The notes beneath the pieces are model-generated. The model was given only the letters and a program-made list of their open reading frames with translations. It had not been told where the DNA came from and did not search any database. This document shows positions 25,601-36,600 of a stretch of 64,000 nt of DNA, piece by piece. Position numbers and translations under genes: made by a program. Positions within the stretch are counted from its first letter, which is position 1; each line of letters begins with the position of its first letter. Source of the stretch: Dipylidium caninum (Eukaryota; Platyhelminthes; Cestoda; Cyclophyllidea; Dipylidiidae); the NCBI GenBank assembly GCA_017562135.1, contig QEYB01000654.1, positions 1,054,001-1,118,000 of the forward strand, written 5' to 3'.

Positions 25601-27901
25601 CAGCCTTTTCTGATTGGTCGCCACAAAATCGTCCAATCAGCGGGCAGGACTGCGGGGGGAATGTGTAATTCCTCGCCTATTTCGTCGATCTTTTGGTTAA
25701 TTTATGCGTTTATTTTGGGTATTTATGAATTTTTGTACCACCACGCCATCATCCCATCAAATAAGGAGGAACCTCGGGTTCCGCCCGCCTCTGACGTCAC
25801 AAGCGGTAAAGGAAAATGAGCGCGGAAGGCAAACGCCCCCATCAACCTTCCCGCCACCGCCCCGGCGATTAAACGGTTCAACACGAGGGCAACTGATTAC
25901 CGAAGTGAGCTGGGGCCTGGACGCCAAGACGCCTCGCAGCCCAGATTGCCTGCCTCGTGCAGACGGGCGACGGCGGAAGAGACGAACTTCGCGCCGGGCG
26001 GAGACGCATTCGACGCCACCGCGGCGGCTGAGGGGAAAATGACACGAAGACGGCGTGGAAACGTCGCCCCCGTTGACGAGGTGAGGCGAGTGCCGCCTCC
26101 GGTGCCCCGCGAGAGGGCGGAGAAACGTGGAGGCCCCGTCGGGCGCGGAGGAGAGGGGGGGGAGGGAGGAATGGCCGCCGATTGTTGGATGAAATGTCTT
26201 TTGCACGTCTGTCGCCGTGCTCTTTTTCGGTAGTTTCGAGCTAATCCCAGCCCAGGCAGAAGACGCCATGGCCGCGACCGACAGAAGGACGGTCGACGAG
26301 GCGACCTCCCTCGGACGGCCAGCGGAGGCGCGAAGGCTCTTCCGCAGCGCCCCAACCGCCATTAGCGACTTTTTCACTCGTCACAGCGAAACGCCAGCAG
26401 GGAATCGCTCGGGCCGACGTTGGCCTGCCTCTCGCGCCCGCCTTCCTTTCTGTCGAAACACCACGCGCCGCCCTCCGAGGGTGCGCAAAGCGGCGGACGC
26501 CTTTCCGGACACTCATTGGCCTGCCTCGGCCTCGCCCGGGGCGCGGAGGCCCCCAACCGCGCGTCTATTTTCGGCCACGGCGCAAATGTCAGGCCTGTGC
26601 AGCCCACTGGGAATGTGGCAGTGCTGTCGCTCCGCCTCCGCTTCCCCTCAAAATGCCAACGCGTGGGAGGGAAACGCCTCCTCCTCCTCGCCCACCCGCC
26701 CTCTCTGCCTCCCTCTGTTTACACACATTCACATGCCAAACTTTTGGGGTTACAAGCGAAATACCGCTCCACTTCTGCCCCGTTGGCCGCGGTCGAGTTG
26801 GCGCTTCAGCCCACGAGATGGCAGCACTGCGGCGCGCGCCTCCTCCGCCGCCTCGCCAGCAACTCCTCTGCCGAGCGACGAGGCCACTCGGGCGGACCAG
26901 CGCCTCCCGGCCACCAAGTGGCCTTCGGGCGTCATTTCTCACAATTTCACTCGTCTGTGCGCAGGCTGATCGCCAGAAGACATGCGAATACGCTCGGTTG
27001 ACCTTTGAGACGTGTGTGTGTGTGTGGAGGCAGTCGAAAAAGGACAACCACGTCTGCCAGCAGGGCGGAAAGAGTGGGAACCGCTCCCGCGCGTCCAAGG
27101 CCTCCGCGTCCGCGGTGCAGGCGTCAGAAGCTTCCGCATTCCAGAATGAAGTCGGCCCTCAGAGGAGCCGCTTCCTCGCCTCACCTTCCCCGCGAACGAG
27201 GAGGGAGAGGCGCAGACCCGACAGCAGGCATGCCAACGACCCGCCTCCTCTGGGACGATTCCGGTCAACCGCCTCCGGCGACTGGCAGTCCAGCGCTGCA
27301 TTCCGGCTTCAACGAGGCGGAAGGCGTTCCACCCCAGTGAAGGGGAGATGGCTGAAGACAAATTGCACGCCTCGGGCCTCGCCCCGCCCCCACCCCACAC
27401 CAACGCTCGAGGTGTCAATCCAGAGCGCAAGGAAATACTCCCAAGACCCGTAGATAAAGGGCTCCGTATGGCGGACTCAACAATGATTGTTCGTGGGGAT
27501 TCGGAGGGGGCGAGGGAAGGAAGAGAAGGGAGGTAGTTCGGGGGAGGGGGGGGCCGAGAAGGAGGGGAAGCGGGCCACGGGGCGAGACGTGAAGCACAAC
27601 TCCAAACGGGCGTCTTTTCACGCGTCGAAACAGGGAGGCGGCGGAATTGAATTGGGCAGCTGGAGACAGACAGAGAAAACGGGCGAGTGGGCAGATAAGT
27701 CGACACACGAGGGCCACGCACAACTGGCGGCATGTGAGCTCTCACATCAAACGGGGCAAATCGCCCTATTTCGCCACAAAACCGGCCACTCCTTAGTCTG
27801 CTCTAATCTCCGGGTGTCGCACACTCTGCCACACACCCATCCACCATCTCAATTACGAATTTGGGAGGCAAAATTAACTGAGCATGGCTAGGTGTATCTC
27901 T
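22626..27901. other. GC-rich intergenic region with no recognised gene
   Basis: Many long ORFs overlap on both strands (for example 24604-25335 on plus and 26939-27745 on minus). None resembles a known family, and the composition (CCTCC/GAGGC-rich) explains their length. A C-tract with an adjacent GT run lies near 23680-23705. A 28-bp sequence at 24214-24241 resembles the promoter of the Cys-rich gene at 33.6 kb. The part next to 27901 may be the ARPC2 3' UTR. Confidence 0.45.
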
Positions 27902-30900
27902 TTACGAGCTAGAAATAAACAAACAGACAGTGTCTACCCAACCCCCTGCCCTCCTACGCCTCCAGAGTGCGGCTGATGGTCCCAGCTCGTGTTGGAGCTT
28001 GTGGCGAGCAGCTCGAGAGGAACTCACCCGAGGATCGTTCAGAAATACGTCCTCCTCCTCCTCCTCCTCCTCGTCGCTGTCCTCAAATTTCTGCAAACAG
28101 GCAAAATCACTCTGACTCAACGTCGACGGCATTAACATATTTGCCGAGTCGAATCCGTCTCCCGTCCGCAAGCCCTTCCTAGTGACCGCGTTTTTGTGTA
28201 GTCTGCCTCCCCCGGGCGCCGACGAGGACTCCAGGCCCAGAGCATGGACAAAAACTGCAGGCTCAACACCCTCCTCCCCTTCGGTCAGCTGTTGGGCGTG
28301 GGGGACGGCTCGATTGAGGATTTTGATGAACTCTGAGGTCTTGGCGCGCATTCGCAGCTGCAAGTAACCCTTGGCGCATTTAATGTGATAATGAAGGTAA
28401 TTTCGGACGGTGTGGATCAGGTTGATGCTCCTGTCGGCGGCGTGGGGCGCCAGGTGGCGAGGAAAGAGGACTACAATGGCCAAGGTGGAATGAACGTTTA
28501 GTGGGTATCCGAACTACTTAAAGCAAGTTTTGTTCAAAGAACCCTAGCTTTAGCTTCGAAGGCCCAAATCCAAAATAGGTAGACTTACTAATCATCACCC
28601 TGATATTAGAATCTTTATCTTGCCACCGACTTATGCATGAATGATCGGTTTGGACATCTGATATCGGCCGCCGGAACAACTCAGATGAAAGATTCCACTT
28701 ACCAAAAGTAATATAGGCTCTGTTATCACCACCCACCGCGTCGGTGTCCCTAAGTTCGGCAGGCGGCTCGCGATGGGAGTACAAAACTTGCGGAGCTCTG
28801 TCGTAACGCCGCCTGACTTCGGTGAATTCCTAAAACCGAGAACAGCAACGCGTTTTAATAACACCTACTTATTAAATTATTAGTAGCAATGTAATTACGC
28901 CGCCTAGTGCAGAAGGCGAATTAGGGGTACGCGTTAGATGCCTTCGCCAACAGAAAACAGTACTTTCTCTGCAGGTAAAAGGAAATATGAGAACCATTGG
29001 AGAGGACGTTAATGGGAAATAATGATCCCCTTAGTTTGGTGGTTAATCATTCAGCGCGCAGAGGAGAGGGGCAAAAGGCCACGCAGACGAGAATGTTGCA
29101 ATTAAAAAGGTCAGTGCAGGGCTTGTTCGGGCGATAGGTTCAAAAAGTTGCAGAAGCGCGTTACGGTTGTGCCTTGGCTTACCGCCTGTTCCTGCCTGTC
29201 ATCCACTAAACAAGTCCCTACCAGAGAGATAGTCATTAGGCCGCCGTGAGTCACACAGCGAGTGGGACGGCTTGGCGCAAGTGGGACTTTGTCACTCGCC
29301 CCGTACCAGCCACAACTAAATCACACTTGCGGGTTGTCGGAGCAGTTGAGAAACAACCGCTGACCAGCATGAGTCGCGGGTGCTGAGAGAAAAAAACAGC
29401 GGCCAACCCAACCACGACCTTTGGGGGGGGGGGGGCAGAAAGGCGTACCTGCATAAAAATTTTGCCAATGACTACATCGTCGGCGTCCTTGAAGACAGTG
29501 CTGAAGATGACGGTGATGCGGTCCTCGAGGGCTTGGACGTACCTGTAGGGTGAATGATTCCCGGGTAATTTAAGTATAGAGCCAAGACAATGGCAAGGCA
29601 AGTTGGATTAGGCGTTGAGGAGCTGCCGTTCGGCAGTTCCAACGTAAGACGCTGAAATTCGTTGCTTTGGCGCCCACTAGAACACCGAAGCAAGTTGTTT
29701 TCAACAATAAGCACCGATAAGAGCAATTCATAGGGAAGAATCTGGGTGGAAATTTATATCGGGCATAACTTTCACTCCCCTGACTAATCACCGGCCCCGT
29801 GGCATTAGAAATGCCCCAATTAGGTTAAAATTGGGCCAAAAGGTGGGGGCAGCCTCCACAGATGGACGAGGGTACCGTCGAATCGCTAAACTACCACAAG
29901 TTATGGCGTTTTGGAGGGCGGAGGGGAGACACCGCATTACCTCATAACGCAACTAATGACTTATCACGTTAACGACGATGTCATGAATCAATAAGCACTG
30001 ACATTAAACGATTTCAGCTTGTCTGCACCGCAGGAGGGAGGTCAAAAGGAGGCAAAACCGTTCTCTCATCTGATTGGTTGACGCTCGACCAATGGGTAAA
30101 AAGGCCGATGGAAATGAAGGTAAAAGGTAATGAATGCCTGTTTTTTGTGCAAAGATGGCTTGTGCGCCCCGGTAAGGTGATTCACGTACCCTCACTGGCG
30201 TAATTAACCCTAGGGCCACTTCTGGAAACAGCCACTTCCGAGGCAGATTCGACGCCAACTTGAATCGCGGCGCTGGACAGTCTCCCACGAGGGGCAAACG
30301 TTAAAAAAGCTGACGGATATTCCACAACTTTATACTTAGAGGTAATCTTTCTGCACTCACTACTCCTGAAGACTACAATTAAGCAAGGGGAGATGCAAGG
30401 GGGAATTGGGGCTAAACGAATGAATGCGAGAGGGATGAAAGAAGGAGGGAGTGGGTGAACGGACGGGCGGCCGGACAAACGAGCTAGTGGGGAGGGCACT
30501 CAGTGTCTAGCCTGTGGCACACGATGCAACGCGCCCAACCTTAATTGAATCCACACGAAATAAGGTAGTTGGGAACCGGAAGCCGCGCAGTTTTGCGCAA
30601 CAGTATTCCGCTCTACCTCTTACTGGTGAATCGGTCCTGCATAACCTTAGTCTGGGAAATGTGCATCAAAGGGAGCCTGAGAGAGCTCTTTTTTGCCAAA
30701 TTTAATAGCGATGAGCACGCAGCCACGAAGAAGGAGAAGCGGAATACTTGGCCTCACGGCTACTTCTAAATTTTACACTTTTGTCGGTCATTTCGAGAAG
30801 AGGGATACAACAGGCGAAACAGCAATGATGTCCCTCGATTGCTCAAAATTCGGGAAAAGTTAAACGAAATAAAAAATGACCCAAGCTGAGCGAGAGCAGA

Positions 30901-32119
30901 TAGAGGGCGACATAGCGCATGGTGGATGAACTCGGTAAATGAGCTGCTTTCCACCACCCAACTGCGACGAGGCGGAGGCAGTAGCGCCTGCTGCCAGACA
31001 ACTGAGGCCTTTCACTGCTCTCCTTTGGCCGGCCTAAAATCCGCCAAGCAAGGTGCCACTCGACTGGATTGAGAGTTGAGGAAGGACACTAAGTGAACTC
31101 GCCATTTTCCCGCATCCCCGACCCCAGTAATTCAAGCTTAGCCCAGAAGGGTGGTCTTCAAGGATTACTATGAACCCGCTGTAAGAAATTAAGATCATGC
31201 GAGACTGCAAAAAGTAAGCGAAATCGAGCAAGTATACACTCTTCCGGTGCACTTGGTCACAAAATATGTCAACGCAGGCACGTGGACACGCGGATCCCAG
31301 TGGCATAAGCATTAAACTGTATTTTCCGCCAAAAATATTTTCCTTGTGACAAGATGAACAACAAAAAGAAGATGCGGATCAGTGAATCTCGCCTCTCCGC
31401 AAGCACCTCTCCGCATCGGACTCTAGTGTTATTGGCAGTATGCCGCCAAACTCAATCTCCCATTCACTGTTTTGCGATATTCGCTCCGAGAAAGTAACTC
31501 GAGCAATTAGAGCACTCATAAAAGCGTGAGACGAGAACTCACATAGCTTCGTCAGGACTGTAATGGATAACAGCTCGTTTGGAGATTATAGGTTCGTCAG
31601 CCAATGCTTGGAGGAGGAAAAATGGCTCAAAGACCGCGGAAAAACAGTTCCTTTTCAGCATGGCGACATGATGGGCAACGGCTTCGTAATGTTCAGGGAC
31701 ATTTTGTAGATCAAAGCAAAGGGTGACTGAATAACCGGGATAAGGTTCATCTAGCATATAGGTCCCATATTCACGCTTGAGGAGCTGAAACGGAGAAATG
31801 GCACGTAAATTACCTGAATCAAAAATTGGGTAAGAAAGTCGTTGTGAAAATCGGCTTACCCCCTCAACATTGTATTCTTTCAACTCATCAAAGAAATTGA
31901 CTAAGACACTAACAAGGAGTTTTGATTTGTCTTTTTCGGGGTTGTGGATGCGGTAGAGGATACGGTCAAAATCAGCAACGGTATAGTCGATTTTTTCAAG
32001 TTTGAGACTAGTGAAACGGAATAAGCGACTGAGACGTAAACAAACCCGGCCTTGGCATTACTAAAACGAGTGAGCAATAAATCTTCCACAGCTGGATTGT
32101 GAAATTCTAGGAATATCAT
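27902..32119 (-). CDS. ARPC2: ARPC2, Arp2/3 complex subunit 2 (p34-Arc)
   Basis: Six exons join in phase: 32046-32119, 31860-32007, 31543-31784, 29449-29542, 28703-28829 and 27902-28470 (introns of 38, 75, ~2000, 619 and 232 nt). Hallmarks of ARPC2 are MIFLEF at the N-terminus, [62 protein letters not shown] and [19 protein letters not shown]. The subunit forms the clamp-like core of the Arp2/3 complex with ARPC4 and contacts the mother actin filament (family knowledge). Reading through the last exon gives ~416 aa, against ~300 in human. The extra ~110 residues contain an acidic [12 protein letters not shown] run. A donor-like GTGAGT after LNDPR (exon end 28028) could instead splice to an unseen exon, so the tail is uncertain. 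The ATG overlaps a plus-strand ATG in the sequence CATG. Confidence 0.93.
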
Positions 32120-32448
32120 GGCGGCAGCAGGAGAATTTGCGGTGCTTTACACGGCATCAATCAGTATGCCTAAAATGAAATTTGACCACAAAACTATCGA
32201 CAATGTTCAACAATATCTCAGTGGTAGATACAAAAAAGTGAATATTACCACCATTCCCAAGCTAATGGAAACGCAGGTTAGTGCAAACCTTTTGGGTTTG
32301 TTAATTGCACATAAAGGCGACTGTCGGAGCGACGGACACACTGATTCGAAACAAATCACACAACCCGGTCTTTTCGTTGATTGGTTACGCGTCGAGGTCA
32401 TCGAGAAAGCGTGGGTGTTTTAATAAATCTGGACCAAAAATTATATGA
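32118..32448 (+). CDS. Possible small two-exon gene, 96 aa, unknown function
   Basis: I do not recognise this protein. Exon 1 (32118-32276) encodes 53 residues starting MAAAGEFAV and ending KLMETQ, followed by a GTTAG donor. A 40-nt GT-AG intron (32277-32316), of the size class used in the neighbouring genes, joins it in frame to 32317-32448 (ending TGA). That exon encodes a basic, Ser-rich tail (SRSSRKRGCFNKSG). An AATAAA occurs at about 32466, just after the stop. Without splicing the first frame instead ends at 32423. The ATG overlaps that of ARPC2 on the other strand, so its 5' UTR would have to lie inside ARPC2 exon 1. An ATTCTAG acceptor-like string sits 7 nt before the ATG, which would suit trans-splicing (inference). 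A chance ORF cannot be excluded. Confidence 0.35.
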
Positions 32449-33245
32449 AAATCCAATGGTAATTTAATAAATTGCAAGTAAAATCAATATAATTTGCCGT
32501 GTAAATAAAAAGCCGCAACTTTTTTTAAAAATTGTGAGGCAATTTTCCCGTCTATATGATATTGAATGGCAATTCTTTTGACCATCTAAACCTCTCACCA
32601 ATGAGAGGCGTTGATTTTTTTGAATTTTCGGGACGCTTCCTTTGTCTTTGTTTGGTCTATGGCCCAAAGGCTATCATTGAATCAGAACGTTAATTGTCTT
32701 ATGCAAATTTTGTTTGCGCTTTATTTTTACACTAAGGAGACCCTTCAGAATATTATTACCATGTTAACAATATGTCTCCGCTTGTACAAATTTGTTAAGC
32801 CACCGCCATTAGATTATAAATAATCTTTACGTCGCCTAATGCCTGAGAGGTGAAGGATTCATACATGGTGTAACCAGGTTCCCTTAGCGATAAGGGGCGA
32901 AACTGAACTTTAATGAAGAAAAAGGTGCTGTGGATAGTGCTCGAGTGGTCTAGGCAAAGGTCTCCCGCATTTATAACAATGATTATTTATTGTTGCGGAG
33001 GTCAATGCAGGCCGCCACTTTTCAGGTCGAAGTTACGACACTCCTTAAAATCATCGCATTGTAGCCCCATTGCTGTCGTCCATACACTGTCGATTTGTTT
33101 TTCTTTTTTTCTCTGGAAGTTTTACTGTCATCACTCATAGCTGGCAATTTCAGGCCTCCACGAATTGACACCCGTCTCCAACCAGGCAACTAATTTTCAG
33201 CCCTGCGCCCACAAAGAGGCCAAACGGTGAGACCCGAAAGAAAGT
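32449..33245. other. AT-rich intergenic region
   Basis: No gene was recognised. An ORF at 32611-32823 (70 aa) is AT-driven and lacks recognisable similarity. Confidence 0.45.
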
Positions 33246-33251
33246 TTTATT
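33246..33251 (-). terminator. Polyadenylation signal of the Cys-rich gene
   Basis: A minus-strand AATAAA lies 71 nt downstream of the stop codon of the cysteine-rich peptide gene, a normal distance for cleavage and polyadenylation. Confidence 0.6.
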
Positions 33252-33322
33252 AATGATCGAAGAAACACGACGAAGGCGAGACAACGCGGGAGGTTATCTC
33301 ATCTTAATTCTCTCCACCGTGG

Positions 33323-33561
33323 CTAGCAGCATCGCTTGCATCGGCAGCCTAGAGGGGGGAAAAGGCAGAAAGAAGGTGAGCAAGACGACACTCGAGGGCC
33401 CCGTCAAAAGGGGCGCGGGGGGGCACGGGCGTTTCAAACAAAAGGGAACCCCTCGGGGGAAACTCACAGCACTGAGTGGTGACGCAGCAGCAGCTGCAGT
33501 CACAGCAGCAGTCGTCGCAGCAGTAGTTGTAGCAGCAGCGGTTGCAACCTCTTCTTCCCAT
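33323..33561 (-). CDS. Tiny cysteine-rich peptide, 39 aa with 18 Cys
   Basis: Two exons (33468-33561 and 33323-33348) flank a 119-nt intron with a GTGAGT donor and a pyrimidine-rich CTCTAG acceptor. The junction splits a Cys codon (T/GC). The 39-residue product begins MGRRGCNRCC and ends CRCKRCC before TAG. Cys falls at 6, 9, 10, 14, 15, 18-20, 22, 24-26, 31-33, 35, 38 and 39, so pairs and triplets dominate. There is no hydrophobic signal peptide, so I infer a cytosolic peptide. Gly2 could be acylated, though residue 6 is Cys rather than Ser. A TATTTAAG box (33623-33630) and an AATAAA frame a compact unit. Metal binding (metallothionein-like) is the likeliest role by composition, but the CC/CCC pattern is unlike the usual CxC arrays. 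Heavy S-acylation or a structural role is also possible. A GCA/TGC-repeat artefact is the main alternative. Confidence 0.6.
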
Positions 33562-33620
33562 GGTGTGGTGTTTTTCCTCTACTCGGACGTTGGTTTGTGA
33601 TGGCGGCAGGCGATGGCGGC

Positions 33621-33645
33621 GACTTAAATACCCGCAGAAGTGCGT
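33621..33645 (-). promoter_or_regulatory. Core promoter with TATA-like box for the Cys-rich gene
   Basis: On the minus strand TATTTAAG (33630 to 33623) lies 61 nt upstream of the ATG. It is preceded by CTTCTGCGGG, a module that recurs at 24214-24241. A TGCGCAC string at 33694-33700 fits the animal metal-response-element core TGCRCNC; a 7-mer match is weak evidence. Confidence 0.45.
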
Positions 33646-36600
33646 AATTCCGCCTCCACCTTCCCACACTACGGCGAGGCTCTCGCGTCTCCCTGCGCAC
33701 CCGCGATTGCGAGCTCAGCCCATTCGCTATAATTACCGGAGGCCATAATTTAATTCCCTCCTTCCGGTTTTTCTTAGTAATGACTGATTTTCATGTTCTT
33801 TTTATTAGTTGTCAATAAGAATTGCGGAAGAAATGGGAGAACCGGGGCGAGGCGCCTCGAGGCGGTGGGAAAAACGAAGGGTTGGTACAGCGACGGCGGC
33901 CGTGTCGGCGACGACGGCGCGTGGAGAGCGCGGCCGAGTGGACAGAGGAGGGTCTGATGGTTCACCGCGGCCCAGGGGAGACACACCTCAGGCGGACGAG
34001 GTGAACCACTGGGCGGAACGTCTCATCCGCCGCACTTTTTCTGCGATTCGCACATTTCATCGGTTTCAGGAGCGTCAAAGTTTCCTCGCGCAGAGGAATT
34101 TTGTCGACAAACTCTTTTCGACACTAGCGCATTCACTCGTCTTGGTGCACGATTCTCTCGCCCATTGCAATGCCTCATTAGTCGCAGCAGACTGTGAAAC
34201 ATGCTACTTATTTATTTAAGTAGACCGCGTCTGTCTATTTGGCATGGCCATCGGCCACCTCGTCGTCTCGCGGTCAGCTGACCGAGTGACGGCTTCGCGC
34301 AGTCATGACTTTAAGGTGGGTAGACTCGGACAGGTCGAGAGAGCCCGTGCGGCGGATCTGTCGACGCCAAACAGTCAGTCCACGGCGCCGCCCGTCGCCC
34401 GCCGTCCACCAGGCGCTTCGCCGCCCTCCCACGCCTCCGGCCCGCCGCGGTGGCGTTGGAGGAGGCGGAAGAGAAGCGCTCGTGGCGTCTGCGATGCCCG
34501 CGTGGCGCCGTGGCGCCGGTGGTGGCGAGGCGAAAAAACGTCCTCCGGCGAGAAAAGCCGTCACTCGACGTCTCCCCATGAGGAATCGCCGCCGGTCTCC
34601 ACCGCCACTGGCGCTTTCTCGCCCAGAGCCGCAAATCCGGCTCGAGGAGAGGCAGGTGGATGAGGCGCCTCGATTTCACAGCTGCTTCGGTCAGGCGAGC
34701 CGCGGTGGACGCAGAGACGGTGAGCCACGCCGCCTCCCCATTTTCTCCCGTCGACTGTCCGTGTCCACCGCCGCCAGTCGGCGCAGGCGTCTGCACCCCC
34801 CGCGTCCGGTCCGTCCAAACGCCCCACCGCCCGCGCCTTCTCCGACGCCGACGCTCCCGCCGCCGTCGCCGTCGCCGTCGGACGCACCCGCTTGCTTGTC
34901 TGCGGCCGAAATCGGCCCCGAGCGCCGCCGCTTCCGGCAGTTCAGCCCGACGCCGCTAAAACGTGTCCCAACACGAGCGAGGCGGTGGCGACGCTCTTCG
35001 TCGGCCGCGACGACTGTCGCACGAGATCGGAGACGGCGCGTTTTGGCGCCCGGACGACATTTACGCGGCGTGTCGCGCTCTTCAACTGGCACCTCGTAAT
35101 ATGCATCTCCCCGTGCCTTTTCCAGTTGTCCAGTAGGTTAACGGACGCTTTTTCGGCCAGCAGAGCGCCGAGCACACCGCGGCGGACCGAGACGACGCGG
35201 TGGGAGGACCGCGGACGGAGGAGAAGAGGCGGAGAAAGTCGGCCGCACTTCCTCCCCGACCTCCTCGGGTGGGACCGCAGCGCCGCACCGAGGAGCGCGT
35301 GGAAGTCGAGTCAAACGCTCGCCTTTAGCGCACGAATCGAGGCCTCCAAGCTGCCTGTTCAGCAGTCCGGCGACGCCCCCGACGGCGCCTCGCACTCCTG
35401 CGCCCCGACCGACCGTCCGTCCAGCCGGCGCGCCATTTCGTCCGTGAATTGACTGCACCCCCCCGGGAAAGCGCTTCCCCCCACGTGAACACCCATTTTG
35501 AGTGAATCTACGCGAAAGGAATGGGGCGAAGCGTCCCTCGAGGCGGGCGGAGGCTTCGTCCGCCCCGTCGACTGCCTCGCCCGTCCGCCTTCCCCTCCCC
35601 ACCCGCGTGCCGGCTCCAATTCGTCACCAACGTGGGTGAAATTCTTCCCCCGAAGACATAAAAGCGCGCTATTTGCGGTTAATTCACACACACACACACA
35701 CACAAAGTGGAAATAACTGATGCTGGCGAGAGTAAAAGTGTCAATCATCATCATCAGGCACCTTCGTAGTTGCCTCGCCGGGTCTCGTAATTGCGCTCGG
35801 GTGTGATTGATTTGGGGCGCCTCCGTTTGACGGAAAGCGCCAATTTGCGGGGCAGCGAGCCAACGGGGGCGCGAGCGTCGCCTCCCGGCGACTCGGCCGC
35901 CGGCGGGCCCTCGTCTGGCGCGCCTTTGCCCTCCCCGGCGTCCTCGCGGCGATGGGCGGTTTCTTCAGCTCCGTCGACTAGGGCAGCCTCGTCGGTCTCC
36001 AGGCGGTGGTCGGACGGGAGTGAATGGGATTGTCGGTTGCGGCGGAGTGACGATCTCGCGTGACCGAAGGAGGTGAGAGACCAGAAGCGAGTCTGGCTAA
36101 ACGTCTCGACCCGGCCACGCCTTTCGTGTTGGACATTCAGGAGGTCCGACGCAACGTCTGCTCCATCCTGCGTTTCCACGCAACTCACTAATGCGAAAGT
36201 CAAAAAACCCTCGGCGCCGTGGTGTCGAATATGGAATGACTCTTCCACGAGGCTTTACACGAGACAATGTGGGCCGTCTCTCCCCACCACAAGGGCCCGA
36301 CTGCCGCAACCTGCCCATGGCTTTTCTCCAGCATGAAATTCGGCAGACCAATCGCCCTGGCAATCTGATCAACTGCACGCAGTCACCAACGTTTGTACAA
36401 GAAAGTCAGGGGAAAATGCCTTCCTATCGGCCGTCTTCCACACCCCAGTGAGGTGAGAAGGAGCGACAATAGTCTTCCCGCCCACTCCTCCTCCCGTTTG
36501 ACCGATGTAGCCTTGAGGGGAGGCGAAGTAGACATGAGGAGAGCGTTCAATCCGTGGGAATTAACCGGCAAATCGTTTATTTGGTATTCGCTGCCGCCAC

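Noticed and set aside
26939..27745. 268-codon minus-strand ORF
   Set aside because: Low-complexity composition and no similarity, with equally long ORFs antisense to it.
33253..33600. Ala/Val-rich plus-strand ORF
   Set aside because: It is the mirror of the TGC-rich Cys peptide exon; the minus strand has the splice sites, TATA-like box and polyadenylation signal.
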